DNA of 64,000 nt from Delphinapterus leucas (GCF_002288925.2 NW_022098021.1:7227-71226), one strand, 5' to 3'; shown: positions 12,001 to 24,146, counted from the first letter of the stretch. Notes: generated by a model from the letters alone, not told the origin. Made by a program: numbers and translations.

Positions 12001-14165
12001 GCAGAACAGCGAGTAAGACCTCATGGAAACAGATGCACACCTCCATTTCTGCCTGGCTACTCAGGGCCTTACCTCAAGGCAAGTACTCACGTTGAGTTTC
12101 CCTTTAGCTCTAGAGCATGGCAGGCTGAGCTCCACCCCGGCCATGGAAGCAACCGGTTTAGCTAGAGAAAACTCATTTTCTTCTCAGAGCCATGCTTACA
12201 GTGTCTAGAGGCCTGTCAACAGCAGTGAATTTCAGGTAGCTTCAAGGCAGCATGAATGGAGCTTTCAAAATGGGAAAGCAAAGCTAGTTGCATCAGGCCC
12301 CCATTTCATGGGCACAGGCAGCATACATCCCTGTTGTTTCTAACAAGTCGAAAGAGACACCGATTACACACTGGTTCCTTCCCTGAATCAACTTCTCCAA
12401 GCCAGGTGTTCTGCATCTAGTGAACTACGTCAACCAAGGATTGCCCTAGGTAGAACTTCGGGCTTGTAGCTCTTCAAAAGCCTGCACTGTTACATGAAGA
12501 ACTGTGCTTTAGTTCAAGTAGTAATACATGCCGACCGTATCCTGGAAGCAGGGTGAACTCAGGTAGGAGGTCCTAGATGGAATGGGAAACCGAGTGTTTT
12601 TCTATGTCCAGCTCAGTCTAGGGCAACGAGTCAGACTTACATGGCATGTTGGACGTGCTAGAACAGTTTACCTGAACCTGTGGGAGTACTGGGGAAATCA
12701 AGCTGTCCCAAAAAAAGAGTGCAGGGTGTTGCCCTACACTCAGCATACACAGAGTGACTCCGAAGGGCTATGAGCCTGGAAGCTGCTTAGCAGGCCCAGG
12801 GGGCGCTGGGGGCACTCACTGTTCCTGCCGGGAACAGGGTGCCCCCGTGAGGCTCCTAGGTGTCCTGAAAAGCATACTGCCGTTAAGATAATGTAGAGCA
12901 GTGGCTACAGCCTCATGGAAACTGCTGCACGCCTCCACTTCTGCATGGCAATTCAGGGCCTTACCTCGAGGCAAGTGCTCTCGTTTAATGTCCCATTAGC
13001 GACACAGCATGGTAGGATGCTGACTTCCTACCTGAGTATAGTGACTTCAGGTACGAGGTCCTCGAAAAATTCTAAGCAGAGTGTTTTCTCATGGCAGCAC
13101 AGACGAGAGCCATGATGACTTCCGTGGCACATTGGACTGGCTATAAATGTGGTCCTGATGCTGTTCGAGTGCTCTGGCAATGTAGCTCTCCTTAAGTAAC
13201 ATGCAATGTGTTGCCCATCACTCGTCATACACAGAGGACCTCCAAGGGACCTATGGGCCTCGATTCTGGTCAACAGGCCCACAGAGGTCTGGAGGTACTC
13301 AGTGATCTTGGAGGGAAAAGGATGCACACCCAAGGGGCATAAGAGTCCTGAAAAGGGTACTTCTTTAAAATAAGGCAGAACCCCAATGAAGACCTCATGG
13401 AAACAGCCGCATGCCCCCCTTTCTGCATGTCTACTCAGGGTCTTACCTCGAGGCAAGTACTCAAGTTGACTTTCCATTTAGCTCTAGAGCATGGCAGGCT
13501 GAGCCCCACCCCAGCCATGGAAGAACCCTGTTTAGCTAGAGGAAACTCACTTTCTTTGCAGAGCCATGCCTACAGTGGCTACAGTTCTGTCAATAGCAGT
13601 GAGTTTCAGGTAGCTTCAAGGCAACATGAAGGGAGCTTTCAAAATGGGAAAGCAAGGCTAGTTCCATCAGGCCCCCATTTCCATGGGCACACACAGCATA
13701 CATCCCTATGCTTTCTAACAAGTCAAAAGAGACACAGATTACAACTGGTTCCTTCCCTGAACCAACTTCTCCAAGCAAGGTGTTCTGCATCTAGTGAACT
13801 ACGTCAACCAAGGAACGCCCTAGGTAGGAATTCGGGCCTGTGCCTCTTTAAAAGCCTGCAGTGTTACTCGAAGAACTGGGCTTTAGTTGTGTAGGAACGC
13901 AAGCCGACTTATTCTTGGAGGCAGGGTGACTTCAGGTAGGAGGTCTTAGATGGAATGCGAAGCCAAGTGTTTCTCTTAGTGCAGCTCAGACTAGGGCAAT
14001 GAGTCAGACTTACACGGCATATTGGACATGCTAGAAAGGTGTTCACGAACCTGTGGGAGTATTGGGTAAATCAAGCTGTCCCAAAACACAGTGCAGTGTG
14101 TTGCCCTACACGCGGCCTACACAGAGTGACTCCAAAGGGCTATGGGCCTGGATGTTGCTTAGCAA
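6050..14165. repeat. Tandem array, 1.38-kb unit, about 5.9 copies
   Basis: The anchor GCCTCGATGTTGCTC or a close variant recurs at 6361, 7742, 9121, 10502, 11881 and 13257, spacings of 1381, 1379, 1381, 1379 and 1376 bp. Each unit is itself composite. The segment around GAGGCAAGTnCTCAC occurs twice per unit (for example 6060 and 6553, then 7443 and 7933), so a recognisable half-copy recurs with alternating spacing of about 490 and 890 bp. Copies differ by scattered substitutions and small indels. Every unit yields similar 60-90 residue open frames on both strands. I judge these to be by-products of the repeat. Conserved splice sites or a codon bias that would argue otherwise are not evident. 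Confidence 0.93.
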
Positions 14166-17100
14166 CTAAGACCCTATTGGTGATCCAACAAAGGCCCTGA
14201 TGCTGCTGCTACATCATGCCCTGACAGTGTCCCCAGCTAAGGGCCTGACGTTAGGCCTCACTCAGGCCCTGTCACTCTCCCTAAGTCAGGCTCTGATGCT
14301 GTCCCTACCTGAATCCTTGATACTGGTTCTAATTAAGGCCCAGATACTCTCAGTGACTAAGGTCTTGACACTATCCCTAGGTCATTTCCTGACACGATCC
14401 CTAAACTTTACCCTAAACCTATCCCTAGCAAATGTCCTGTCTCTTATGCTAACTGAAGCCCTTACTCTGTGCCTAACACTGACCCTGAATTTAGGCCCAA
14501 GGCCAGGACACTGTCCCTAACTAAGGCCTAGATGCTCGTCCTAAATCCGGCCCAGAACTGTCCCTCACTAATGCCCTAACATTATTCCTAACTCAGGCCC
14601 TGACACAGTACCTAACAGAGGCTCTGATGCTAGTCCTAACGCAGGCCCTGACACTGTCTCTAACTAAGGCCCTGCTGCCGTCAATATCTAATGTCCTAAC
14701 ACTATCCTGAGCTCATTTCCTGACCCATCTCTTAACAAGGTCCTGAAACTGTCCCTAACCGAGGCCCTGAGAATGTCTTTTATGAAGACCCTAAGGCTGA
14801 TCCTACAGAGGCCCTTATACTACTCCTACGTCATGCCCTGACACTGTCCCTCACTCAGGCCCTAAAGACAGGCCTCACTGGGCCCTGTTGCCATACCTTA
14901 ATTAGGCTCTGACGCTGTCCCTACATCAAGACATGACACTGGTCCTGATTAAGGCCCTGACACTGGTCCCAACTAAGGCCCTGATGCTCTCAATAACTAA
15001 GGTCTTCACGCTATCACTAGCTCATTTCCTGACACTATCCCTGGCCTGGAAGCTGACTCTGTCCCGAGCTAATTTCCTGCCTCTTATCCTCACTCAAGCC
15101 CTAATGCTCTCCATAACTAAGACCCAGACTAGTATTAACAAAGGCCCTGACACTGTCTCAAACTAAGGCGCGGAATCTGTCCCTAATATAGGCCCTGCTG
15201 CCGGCAATAACTAAAATCCGGACACTATCCTGAGCTAATATCCTGACCCATTTCTAACCAAGGTCCTGACACTGTCCCTAAGAAAGCCCTGTCGCTGTCC
15301 CTAAGTGAAGGCCTGAGGCTGTGCCTAACTCAGGCCCTGAAGCTATGCCTACCTGAGGACTTGACACTGTGACTACCTCAGGCCCTGATCATGTCTTTAA
15401 CTAAGACCCTATTGCTGATCCAACAAAGGCCCTGATGCTGCTGCTACATCATGCCCTGACAGTGTTCCCAGCTAAGGGCCTGACGCTAGGCCTCACTCTG
15501 GCCCTGTTGCTCTCCCTAAGTCAGGCACTGACGTTGTCCCTACCTGAAGCTCTGACACTGCTCCTAAATAAGGCCCTGATACTATCAGTAACTAAGGTCT
15601 TGTCACTATCCCTAGGTCATTTCCTGACACGATCCCTAAACTTTACCCTAACCCTGTCCCCAGCAAATGTCCTGCCTCTTAAGCTAACTGAAGCCCTTAT
15701 GCTGTGAATACCTCAGGCCCTGAATTTAGTCCCAAGGCCATGACACTGTCCCTAACTCAGGCCCTAAACCTAGGCCTCACTTAGGCCCTGTTGCCGTACC
15801 TTAGTTAGGCTCTGACGCTATCCCTACATCAAGCCCTGACACTGGTCCTGATTAAGGCCCTGATGCTCTCAGTAACCAATGTCTTCACGCTATCCCTAGC
15901 TCATTTCCTGACACTATCCATGGCCTGGAAGCTGACTCTGTCTCGAGCTAATTTCCTGCCTCTTATCCTCACTGAAGCCCTAATGGTCTCCCTAACTAAG
16001 GCCCTGACTACTCCTAACTAAGGCCCTGACACTGTCTCTAAGGCCCGGAATCTGTCCCTAATATAGGCCCTGCTACCGGCAATAACTAAAATCCGGACAC
16101 TATCCTGAGCTAATATCCTGACCCATTCCTAACCAAGGTCCTGACACTGTCCCTAAGAAAGCCCTGTCGCTGTCCCTAAGTGAAGGCCTGAGGCTGTGCC
16201 TAACTCAGGCCCTGAAGCTATGCCTACCTGAGGCCTTGTCGCTGTGACTACCTCAGGCCCTCATCATGTCTTTAACTAAGACCCCATTGTTGATCCAACA
16301 AAGGCCCTGATGCTGTTCCTACATCATGCCCTGACAGTGTTCCCAGCTAAGGCCTGACGCTAGGCCTCACTCAGGCCCTGTCACTCTCCCTAAGTCAGGC
16401 ACTGACGCTGTCCCTACCTGAAGCCATGATACTGGTCCTAAATAAGGCCCTGATACTCTCAGTGACTAAGGTCTTGACACTATCCCTAGGTCATTTCCTG
16501 ACACGATCCCTAAACTTTACCCTAACCCTGTCCCTAGCAAATGTCCTGCCTCTTATGCTAACTGAAACCCTTACACTGTGCCTAACACTGACCCTGAATT
16601 TAGGCCCAAGGCCAGGACACTGTCCCTAACTAAGGCCTAGATGCTCATCCTAAATCCAGCCCAGAACTGTCCCTCACTAATGCCCTAACACTATTCCTAA
16701 CTCAGGCCCTGACACTGTACCTAACAGAGGCTCTGATGCTAGTCCTAACGCAGGCCCTGACACTGTCTCTAACTAAGGCCCTGCTGCCCTCAATATCTAA
16801 TGTCCTGACACTATCCTGAACTAATATCCTGATCAATCTCTTACCAAGGTCCTGAAACTGTCCCTAAGTAAGCCCTAACGCTGTCCCTAAGTGAGGCCCT
16901 GAGGCTGTCCCTAACAGAGGCCCTGATAATGGCTTTAGCAAAGCTCCTGAGGCTGATCCTACCGAGGCTCTTATGCTGTTCCTAAGTCATGCCCTGACAC
17001 TATCCCTAGCTAAGGCCCTGACACTAGGCCTCACTCAAGCCCTGTCACTCTTCCTAAGTCCGGCTGTGAGGCCGTCCCTACCTGAAGCCCTGACACTGGT

Positions 17101-20095
17101 CCTGAATTCGGCCCTGATGCTCTAAGTAACTAAGGTCTTGGCACTATCCCTAGGTCATGTCCTGACACTATCCCTAGACCTTAACCTAACCTTGCCTTTA
17201 ACTAAGGTCGAGTCTCTTAGACCAACTATATCCCTGACGCTGTCCCTAACTAAGGCCCCGAAATTGGTCCCGAGGCCGTGAACCTGTCCCTAACTGAGGC
17301 CTGGAGGCTCGTCCTAACTCAGGCCCTGAACAACACCTAACTCAGTCCCTGACACTGTACCTAACAAAGGCTCTGATGCTCGTCCTAAGTCAGGCCCTGT
17401 CACTGTCTGTAAGGCCCTGTGGCCATCAATATCTAAAGTCCTGATGTTATCCTGAGCTAATATCCTGACCCATGTCTTACCGAGGTCCTGAAACTGTCCC
17501 AAAGTCAGCCCTGACACTGTCCCTAAGTGAGGCCCTGAGGATGTCCCTAACAGAGGCCCTGAGAATGTCTTTTACGAAGACCCTAAGGCTGATCTTACAG
17601 AGGCCCTTATACTACTCCTACGTCATGCCCTGACACTGTCCCTCACTCAGGCCGTGTTGCCGTACCTTACTTAGGCTCTGACGCTGTCCCTACATCAAGC
17701 CCTGGCACTGGTCCTGATTAAGGCCCTGATACTCGTCGTAACTAAGGCCCGGATGCTCTCAATAACTAAGGTCTTCACGCTATCCCTAGCTCATTTCCTG
17801 ACACTATCCGTGGCCTGGAAGCTGACTCTATACCAAGCTAATTTCCTGCCTCTTATCCTCACTGAAGCCCTAATGGTCTCCCTAGTCCTAAATAGGGTCC
17901 TGACATTGTCTCTAACTAAGGCCCGGAATCTGTCCCTAATATAGGACCTGCTGCCGGCAATAACTAAAATTCGGACACTGTCCTGAGTTAATAATCTGAC
18001 CCATTTCTAACCAAGGTCCTGACACTGTCCCTAAGAAAGCTCTGTCACTGTCCCTAAGTGAAGGCCTGAGGCTGTGCCTAACTCAGGCCCTGAAGCTATG
18101 CCTAACTGAGGCCTTGACGCTGTGACTACCTCAGGCCCTGATCGTGTCTTTAACTAAGACCCTATTGCTGACCCAAAAAAGGCGCTGATGCAGCTCCTAC
18201 CTCATGCCCTGACAGTGTCCCCAGCTAAGGGCCTGACGCTAGGCCTCACTCAGTTCCTGTGGCTCTCCCTAAGTCAGGCTCTGATGCTGTCCCTACCTGA
18301 AGCCCTGACACTGGTTCTCATTAAGGCTGTGATACTCTCAGTGACTAAGGTCTTGACACTACCCCTAGGTCATTTCCTGACACGATCCCTAAGCTTTACC
18401 CTAAGCCTGTCCCTTGCAACTATCCTGCCTCTTATGCTAACTGAAGCCCTTATGCTGTGACTAACTCAGGCCCTGAATTTAGTCCCAAGGCCGTGACACT
18501 GTCCCTAAGTGAGGCCTAGATGTTCTTCCTAAATCTGCCCCATAACTGTCCCTCACTAAAGCCCTAGCACTATTCCTAACTCAGGCCTTGACACGGTACC
18601 TAACAGAGGCCCAGATTCTAGTCCTAACGCAGGCCCTGACACTGTCTCTAACTAAGGCCCTGAGTCGGTCTTTACCTAACAGCCTCACTCTTTCCCCAAC
18701 TACTCCCTGACGCTGCCCCTACCCAAGGCCCTGACGGTGTGCCTAACTGCCTGAGCTGTCTTCCACTAATACCCTGACCCTGTCCATAACTAACGCCCTG
18801 ATGATGTCCCTAACGAACAGCCTGAAGTATCTCTCACTAAGCCCCCTATGTTTTTCTCTGAGGCCCTGACACTCTCTCTAATTAAGGCCTTCACACTGTC
18901 TGTAAGTAATGGCCTGATGCAGCTCCTACCTGACAGGCTGATACTCTCACTTAGACCTTGAAGTCTCTACCTGAGAAGCTGACACTGTCTGTAACTAATT
19001 TCCTGACTTTTTCCTTAACTAACATCCTAATTTTGTCCCTAAATAACGCCCTAACACTGGTCCTAACTACGGCCCTGATGCTGACCCTATCTAAGGCCCC
19101 GACGATGTCCCTAATAGACTTAGATGTCCCTCACTGTTGGCCTGAACCTGTCCCTCACCAAGGCCCTGACCCTCTTCCTAACTAAGGCTGTGATGATGTC
19201 TCTACCTGAGGCACTGTCACTGTCTATAATAACAGCCGACTCTTTCCCTAACACACTGATGCTGTCCCTAATAGCCTCATGTATCTCTCAATAACGCCCT
19301 GATCCTGTCCATAACTAAGGCCCTGAATATGTCCCTAAGTATGTCTCTGACGCTGTCCTTAACTATGGCCCTGAATATGTCCCTAAGTATGTCTCTGACG
19401 CTGTCCTTAACTAAGGCCCTGATGCTCTCTCTACGTAAGGCACTGACACTATCTATAATAATGGCCTGACTCTTTCCCTAACTAATACCCTGATGCTATC
19501 GCTAATTGAGGCCCTGAAGATGTCCCTAATACCCTTAGGTGTTCCTCTGTATCACCCTGATCCTGTCCATAACTAAGGCCCTGAATATGTCCCTAGGTAA
19601 GTCTCTGACGCTCTCCCTAACTAAGGCCCTGATGCTGTCTCTAACTCAGAATCTGAAATTCTAATGTCCTGACTCTCCCTAACTAACATCCTGATGCTGC
19701 CCCTAAGTGAGGCCCCAACACTCTCCTTAACTAAGGACTTGCCACTGTCCCTACCTAAAACCCTGACACTGTCTGTAACTAATGACCTGACTCCCTAACT
19801 AACACCTTAGTTTGGGCCCTAACTAATGCCCTGACACTGGTTCTAATTATGGCCATAATGCTGGCTCTAAGGCCCTGAAGATATCCCTAAGTAACAGCCT
19901 GAACTGTGTCTAACTAAGGCTCTCATGTTATCTCTAAGTGAAGCACTGACACTGTCCCTAACTTAGTCCCTTATAGTCTAAGCTGTCACTAAATAATGCC
20001 CTGATCCTGTCCATAAGTAAGGTCCTGAATATGTCCCTAAGTGCATCTCTGACGATGTCCTTAACAGCCTGAACTCTCTTCAAGTTATCTCTGAG
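14166..20095. repeat. Minisatellite array, degenerate 24-bp unit
   Basis: The unit is 24 bp. Its first half reads CTGACACTGTCC and its second half CTAACTAAGGCC. It is repeated with many substitutions and occasional deletions over almost 6 kb. Translated in one frame it gives eight-residue repeats LTLSLTKA, so several open frames of 60-106 codons run through it (for example 14200-14520 and 18188-18460). No start context, splice site or conserved end supports translation. Divergence rises toward the right end, where units become irregular after about 18.7 kb. Confidence 0.93.
15400..18460. repeat. Higher-order duplications inside the 24-bp array
   Basis: Long blocks recur nearly unchanged within the array. 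The block opening ACTAAGACCC(T/C)ATT appears near 14165, 15400, 16275 and 18152. The block TGGCCTGGAAGCTGACTCT appears near 15032, 15922 and 17810. The block opening CCAAGGTCCTGACACTG appears near 15257, 16131 and 18010. Block spacings of about 875 bp and about 1.88 kb show duplication of many units at once, on top of the 24-bp period. Confidence 0.8.
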
Positions 20096-21080
20096 GCTCT
20101 GACACTGGCCCTTCCTAAGGCCTCACCCCAGGGTTGTCCCAGGCTGCCAGGCAGTTTTCTCTTGTCCGCATCTCTAGCCAGCTGCCTGCCATCGGCCACT
20201 CTAAGATTCTGCGATACAGTGGTCCCACGTGGGATGTGCCTGTGTAGGCTCACCTGCGGGAGGAGAGTCATGGCCACTCCGCCTTCCAGGGGACTGCGGC
20301 TCAGGGTAGGAGCCTCTCAGCCAGTGTCTGGACACAGGGTTCTGTGTCCTTGTTTGTTGTAAATCCCTTGGAGTTACCTCTCACATTTTTGAATGGATAT
20401 CCCCCGCTCTGCATATTTATAATATAAATTCTTTACCACATTAAGATCCAGGAATGACATTCTTAGAATGAGCAGGAGAACACTGGATGCCCCCCCAATG
20501 ATCTATTACTTGGAGGATTTAAAATTCTAATGAGAAAACACTCACTCTCCTCACCCTCTTGGGCGTCAGCACAAGGCAGGAATCAGCTGCATCCTTTATT
20601 TATCCCTCTGATTTTCCAGAACCTTTCCTTAGAGCACAGGGGGCTCCCGGGGGCTTAGTCCACACAGCAGTTCCCAAAAGAAGCTACTTTTCTCGGAACA
20701 TCTCATAGGACTAGGAACGCCCTGGGAGCACCTTTGGTGAGAGGTGCTCTGACCGGAAGCCTGAGTCTGCCTTGCGTACCCGGTGAGGCTCCAGCTCCAC
20801 CGCCCGGCCCATGGAGCGCACCGCCCTGCGCCGCCCCAGCGTGCTCACTGCAGACCCAACTCCCGCCCACCACGTGGGCTTTCCACACAGGGAACCTGCC
20901 TCCCCGCCAGGTGCTCCTAGGACTGAGCTGTGAGGGCCCGGGGGTGTCCCAGGCCCCATGAGTCACACACCCCATCCCCGCCTCACTGACGTGGGGCAGG
21001 TCAGAAGGCCTCTGGGCTCTGGCTGGAGGGAGATGGGGAGTCTCCCGAGAGGAAATAACTGTCTCCCTTGGCTTTTCCAG
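20096..21080. other. Unassigned spacer between arrays and gene
   Basis: Unique sequence between the minisatellite and the first exon I can support. It may contain an upstream exon. A GTGAGG donor follows a phase-1 codon at 20782, and the frame behind it is open back to 20659 (in-frame TAG at 20656-20658), with a CACACAG acceptor-like site ending at 20667. The peptide would end SLSLPCVPG and join in frame to the exon at 21081. It lacks the cysteine pattern, so I leave it as a possibility only. Confidence 0.35.
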
Positions 21081-21201
21081 GCACTCTCTGCCCCTCTGGG
21101 CACTCATGCCCCCCAGGCAGCCTGGAGCCCCAGCTCTGCCCCGCGGGACAGTATCAGGATGAACCTGGACACAGTCTCTGCAAGACCTGCCCTGCTGGGA
21201 A
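21081..21201 (+). CDS. Exon 1 of visible part: first CPxG modules
   Basis: Acceptor TTTTCCAG, donor AA|GTGAGG. It begins with two bases finishing a codon and ends with two bases of the next. It encodes TLCPSGHSCPPGS, then CPAGQYQDEPGH and CKTCPAG. It is not the true first exon because it enters mid-codon without a signal peptide. Confidence 0.85.
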
Positions 21202-21593
21202 GTGAGGAGCTGGGGTTGGGCTGGGGCTCCTTCTCCATCCCGGTGACATCTGACTTCTCCTGCCTCCCCCGCCCCCCCGGGAGCCAGAGGGGCTCCAACC
21301 TGTTGCAGAGACTGGCGACCACGGGAACTCCAGGCCCCCATTGCCCTATGAAGCCCAGAGTAATAAACATTAATGCCAGCGCAGAGGCCTGCAGGGCTGC
21401 AGGCTTCACGCACAAGACTCTGAGACAGGAGGACATTGTTGGCCTTAATGTCCATTTCCTCTGACCTCAGATTTTCTCCTGCCCAAACCCTCCATGTCCT
21501 GGGAGCTCTGGAGGGGCCTCCTTTCCTAGAAAGCCTTGGGATATAGAAGTCATTGACCCTTCATTCCTGACCACCCACTGACTGTGTCCACAG

Positions 21594-21793
21594 GTTCTGT
21601 CCCTATGGGATCCAGGGGCCAGGAGCCACGCCTCCTTGGCCAGTGGACTGTCCTGCTGGCTACTACTGCCCTTTGGGTACCCAGACCCCCACTCAGCACC
21701 CGTGTCCCAGGGGCACCTTCCGCGAGAGGCCCAGCGCACGTGGCACTAAGGATTGCAGGCCCTGCCCTGCAGGACAGTTCTGCTCAGATTCAG
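21594..21793 (+). CDS. Exon 2: CPAGYYCPLGT module
   Basis: Acceptor TGTCCACAG, donor CAG|GTGACG. The first base completes a lysine codon begun in exon 1. Contains FCPYGIQGPGA, CPAGYYCPLGT, CPRGTF and CRPCPAGQFC. The pattern of a long module followed by a short CxxCPAG pair is the same as in later exons. Confidence 0.9.
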
Positions 21794-22575
21794 GTGACGA
21801 GAGCCAGCTCTCTGGGACTTTGCGGGGTCCTTAACTGATCCATTTGTCCCAGAGACACTTCACCTGCCTGAGGGCAGACGTCCTAGGTCCCCTCACATCA
21901 CTTATGACCCGCAGCCCCCACATAAGAGACACTGCTTGAGGACTGGGCACGGGATTGGAGGGGAAGGCAAAGGTGACCTGGCCCCAAGTTCACAGAGGGG
22001 AAGGGGTCGCATTAAGAAAGACCAACACCCCAGCCCAGCATACCCTGATTCCAGGAGTGTCCTAGGGAGGGACTGTGGAGTGCTTGCCACAAGCTTTGAA
22101 GGTTATCAGCCTTGCTCAGGGGCAGGACTTCAGGGGGACGCCCCAGGATTGAGCCCCAGAATGAGACGGTGGACACAGCTGTAACCAAGTTGGAGAGAGG
22201 AAGAGACAGGGTGATGTGCATTTGTCAATGTTAGTGGTCTACTCCATTTATGCATAAACCACCTAGAAGACACAGTTGGGCAGTAAGTAGAGGGGTGTGT
22301 GGGGCTGGGAGCAGAAGAAGCGCGGCGTGTATTCCCCCAAATGGTCCCCAGGGCCCCAGGATCCCCACAAGAGCATATGAGGATAAGGCTGGGGTATGAG
22401 GCATTGGCCCATCACCTGTGGGCGAGGCGCAGGGCTCTGCACACCTCCACCCACCTCAGCCTGGCCTGTGTTCCTGGTTCCCAAGTCAGCACTCTCACTT
22501 TGACTCCGCGTGAGCCCATGGGATGTGACCAGACAGGCCTCTTAACGGATGTATCCTCACAACAGGGCTACTCTT

Positions 22576-22793
22576 GCTTTCTTTCTTTCTTTTTCTTTCT
22601 TTCTTTGGTTGCACCAGCTCCTCAGTTGCAGCATGTGGACTCCTCAGTTGCGGCAGGCGGTCTCCTTAGTTGTGGCATGCAAAGTCTTTGCTGCAGCACG
22701 TATGTGGGATTTAGTTCCCTGGCCAGGGACTGAACCCGGGCCCCCTGCATTGGGAGCACGGAGTCCTAGCCACTGCGCCACCAAGGAAGTCCC
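22576..22793 (-). mobile_element. Older tRNA-derived SINE (CHR-related)
   Basis: On the minus strand it opens GGGACTTCCTTGGTGGCGC and has a degenerate B box in GGGTTCAGTCCCTGG; the T-rich tail is at the left. Direct repeats CAGGGCTACTCTT (22563-22575) and CAGGGCTATTCTT (22794-22806) differ at one base, so the insertion is older than the copies at 1441 and 47385. It sits in intron 2. Confidence 0.85.
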
Positions 22794-23001
22794 CAGGGCT
22801 ATTCTTTTACAGACGAAAAGCCTGAGTTCAGAGAGGCCTCCTGCACCTCTGCGTCAGTAGTGGCAGCAGAGCCAGGAGGGGTGCAGAGTCTGGCTCCAAA
22901 GCCTGGTGCCTTGAGCTCCACGGCCTCCCTCTGACAGTTCCGTCTCCTCCTCTCCCTTCTCATCTGAATCGAGGTCCACTGTCTCCACCCTGTCGCCACA
23001 G

Positions 23002-23226
23002 GGGCTGGGAAGCGCTTCCCGGACGGGCCATGCTCAGCAGGTTACTACTGTCCCCCTGGCCAGACCTCAGCCACCCCTTCATCTTTCCGGTGCCCACCTG
23101 GCTTCTACTGTCCCGAGGGATCCCGCCAGCCAAAGGCCTGTGAGAATGGAACATTCCAGCCCCAGGAGGCCAAGGGGTCCTGTGAGCCCTGCCCCGCGGG
23201 ATTCTACTGCGAAGCCCTGGGCACAG
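23002..23226 (+). CDS. Exon 3: three consecutive CPxG modules
   Basis: Acceptor GTCGCCACAG, donor ACAG|GTGGGC, phase 1 to phase 1. Encodes CSAGYYCPPGQTS, CPPGFYCPEGSRQ and CEPCPAGFYCEALG. At 225 bp it is one of the two largest exons of the repeat part and could itself be duplicated or skipped without shifting the frame. Confidence 0.93.
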
Positions 23227-24146
23227 GTGGGCTCGCTGGGGCTGAGCACGAGGCTCCCACAGGGTGCTGAGCCCCAGGGCCAGGTGCCAGTGACGGGAAC
23301 ATCAAGCTCTCACGGGCTCCCCGAAGACCAGGATCCGCCTCCCTTGTTAGAGAGAGGGGAGGGACTTGTGAAAGGAGGCGCAGTGGGTAGCCTGAGGGAG
23401 ACTCTGGTGTCCTCCCTGTATGTGCGCTTTTAGATTTGCCTTTAGAACGTGTCTAGGGAATTCTTATGCCAGGAGCTTGTTGTCACGGTCGTAGAATTAT
23501 GATTCACGTGCAGCCCTTGACAACCGACAGCAGAGTGAAGGAAGGGGTCCCTGACACAGGCAGGTATGAGGGAAGGGCTTGTCGGGGACTTGAACCAGGA
23601 CGGGCCGTTGCATGGATGCCCAGGGCCCAGCCCAGGATGGTGGGCACGAGGTGCAGGACAGGACAGTCTGAGGTCGAGGGCTCTAGGTTCTGTGTTGGCT
23701 GTGGCTCCACTCAGTTGCCCCAAGATACATCTGCACACCCGAGGTCAGGATGTGGCCTTGGCCGTCTCTAAATGCAGGTGGCTACTGGCCCAGCAGAGAG
23801 GCCTGAGCAGTGGGGTCTGCAGGCCACGGAGGGATGGTGGCCCTGATGTGACCAGTGTGGGCAAGTGCCATGTCCTAGAGAAAGGGAGCAGCCAGGGTCC
23901 CTGGAGGCTGGAGATATCAGGGGCCACAGAGGTTTCCTGGGCGATGCGCCTTCTGCTACCACGGCAGACAGTCAGACACTGAGGGGCCCCTGCAGCCAAC
24001 ATACCCAGAAATCAGACAAAGAATAAAGCACCGAGGGCCTGGGCCAAGGCAGGTTCAGAGCCTGGGGGTCCTGAGCCTCCAACCCAGGACGCTTGGAGGG
24101 TGGGGGTCCCCCCACAAGCTCGGGCTGACCCTGCCATTGCCCACAG

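Noticed and set aside
6318..13894. Recurring 60-165 codon frames on both strands in the 1.38-kb array
   Set aside because: They recur only because the DNA recurs; frames are broken in some copies and show no start, splice or family evidence.
14166..20095. Interstitial telomere tract
   Set aside because: No run of two or more perfect adjacent CCCTAA hexamers was seen; only degenerate resemblance.
6050..20095. CRISPR-like repeat and spacer array
   Set aside because: Repeats are contiguous with no unique spacers, and the genome is mammalian.
20703..21455. 250-codon open frame on the minus strand
   Set aside because: Antisense to exon 1, low-complexity composition and no recognisable motif.
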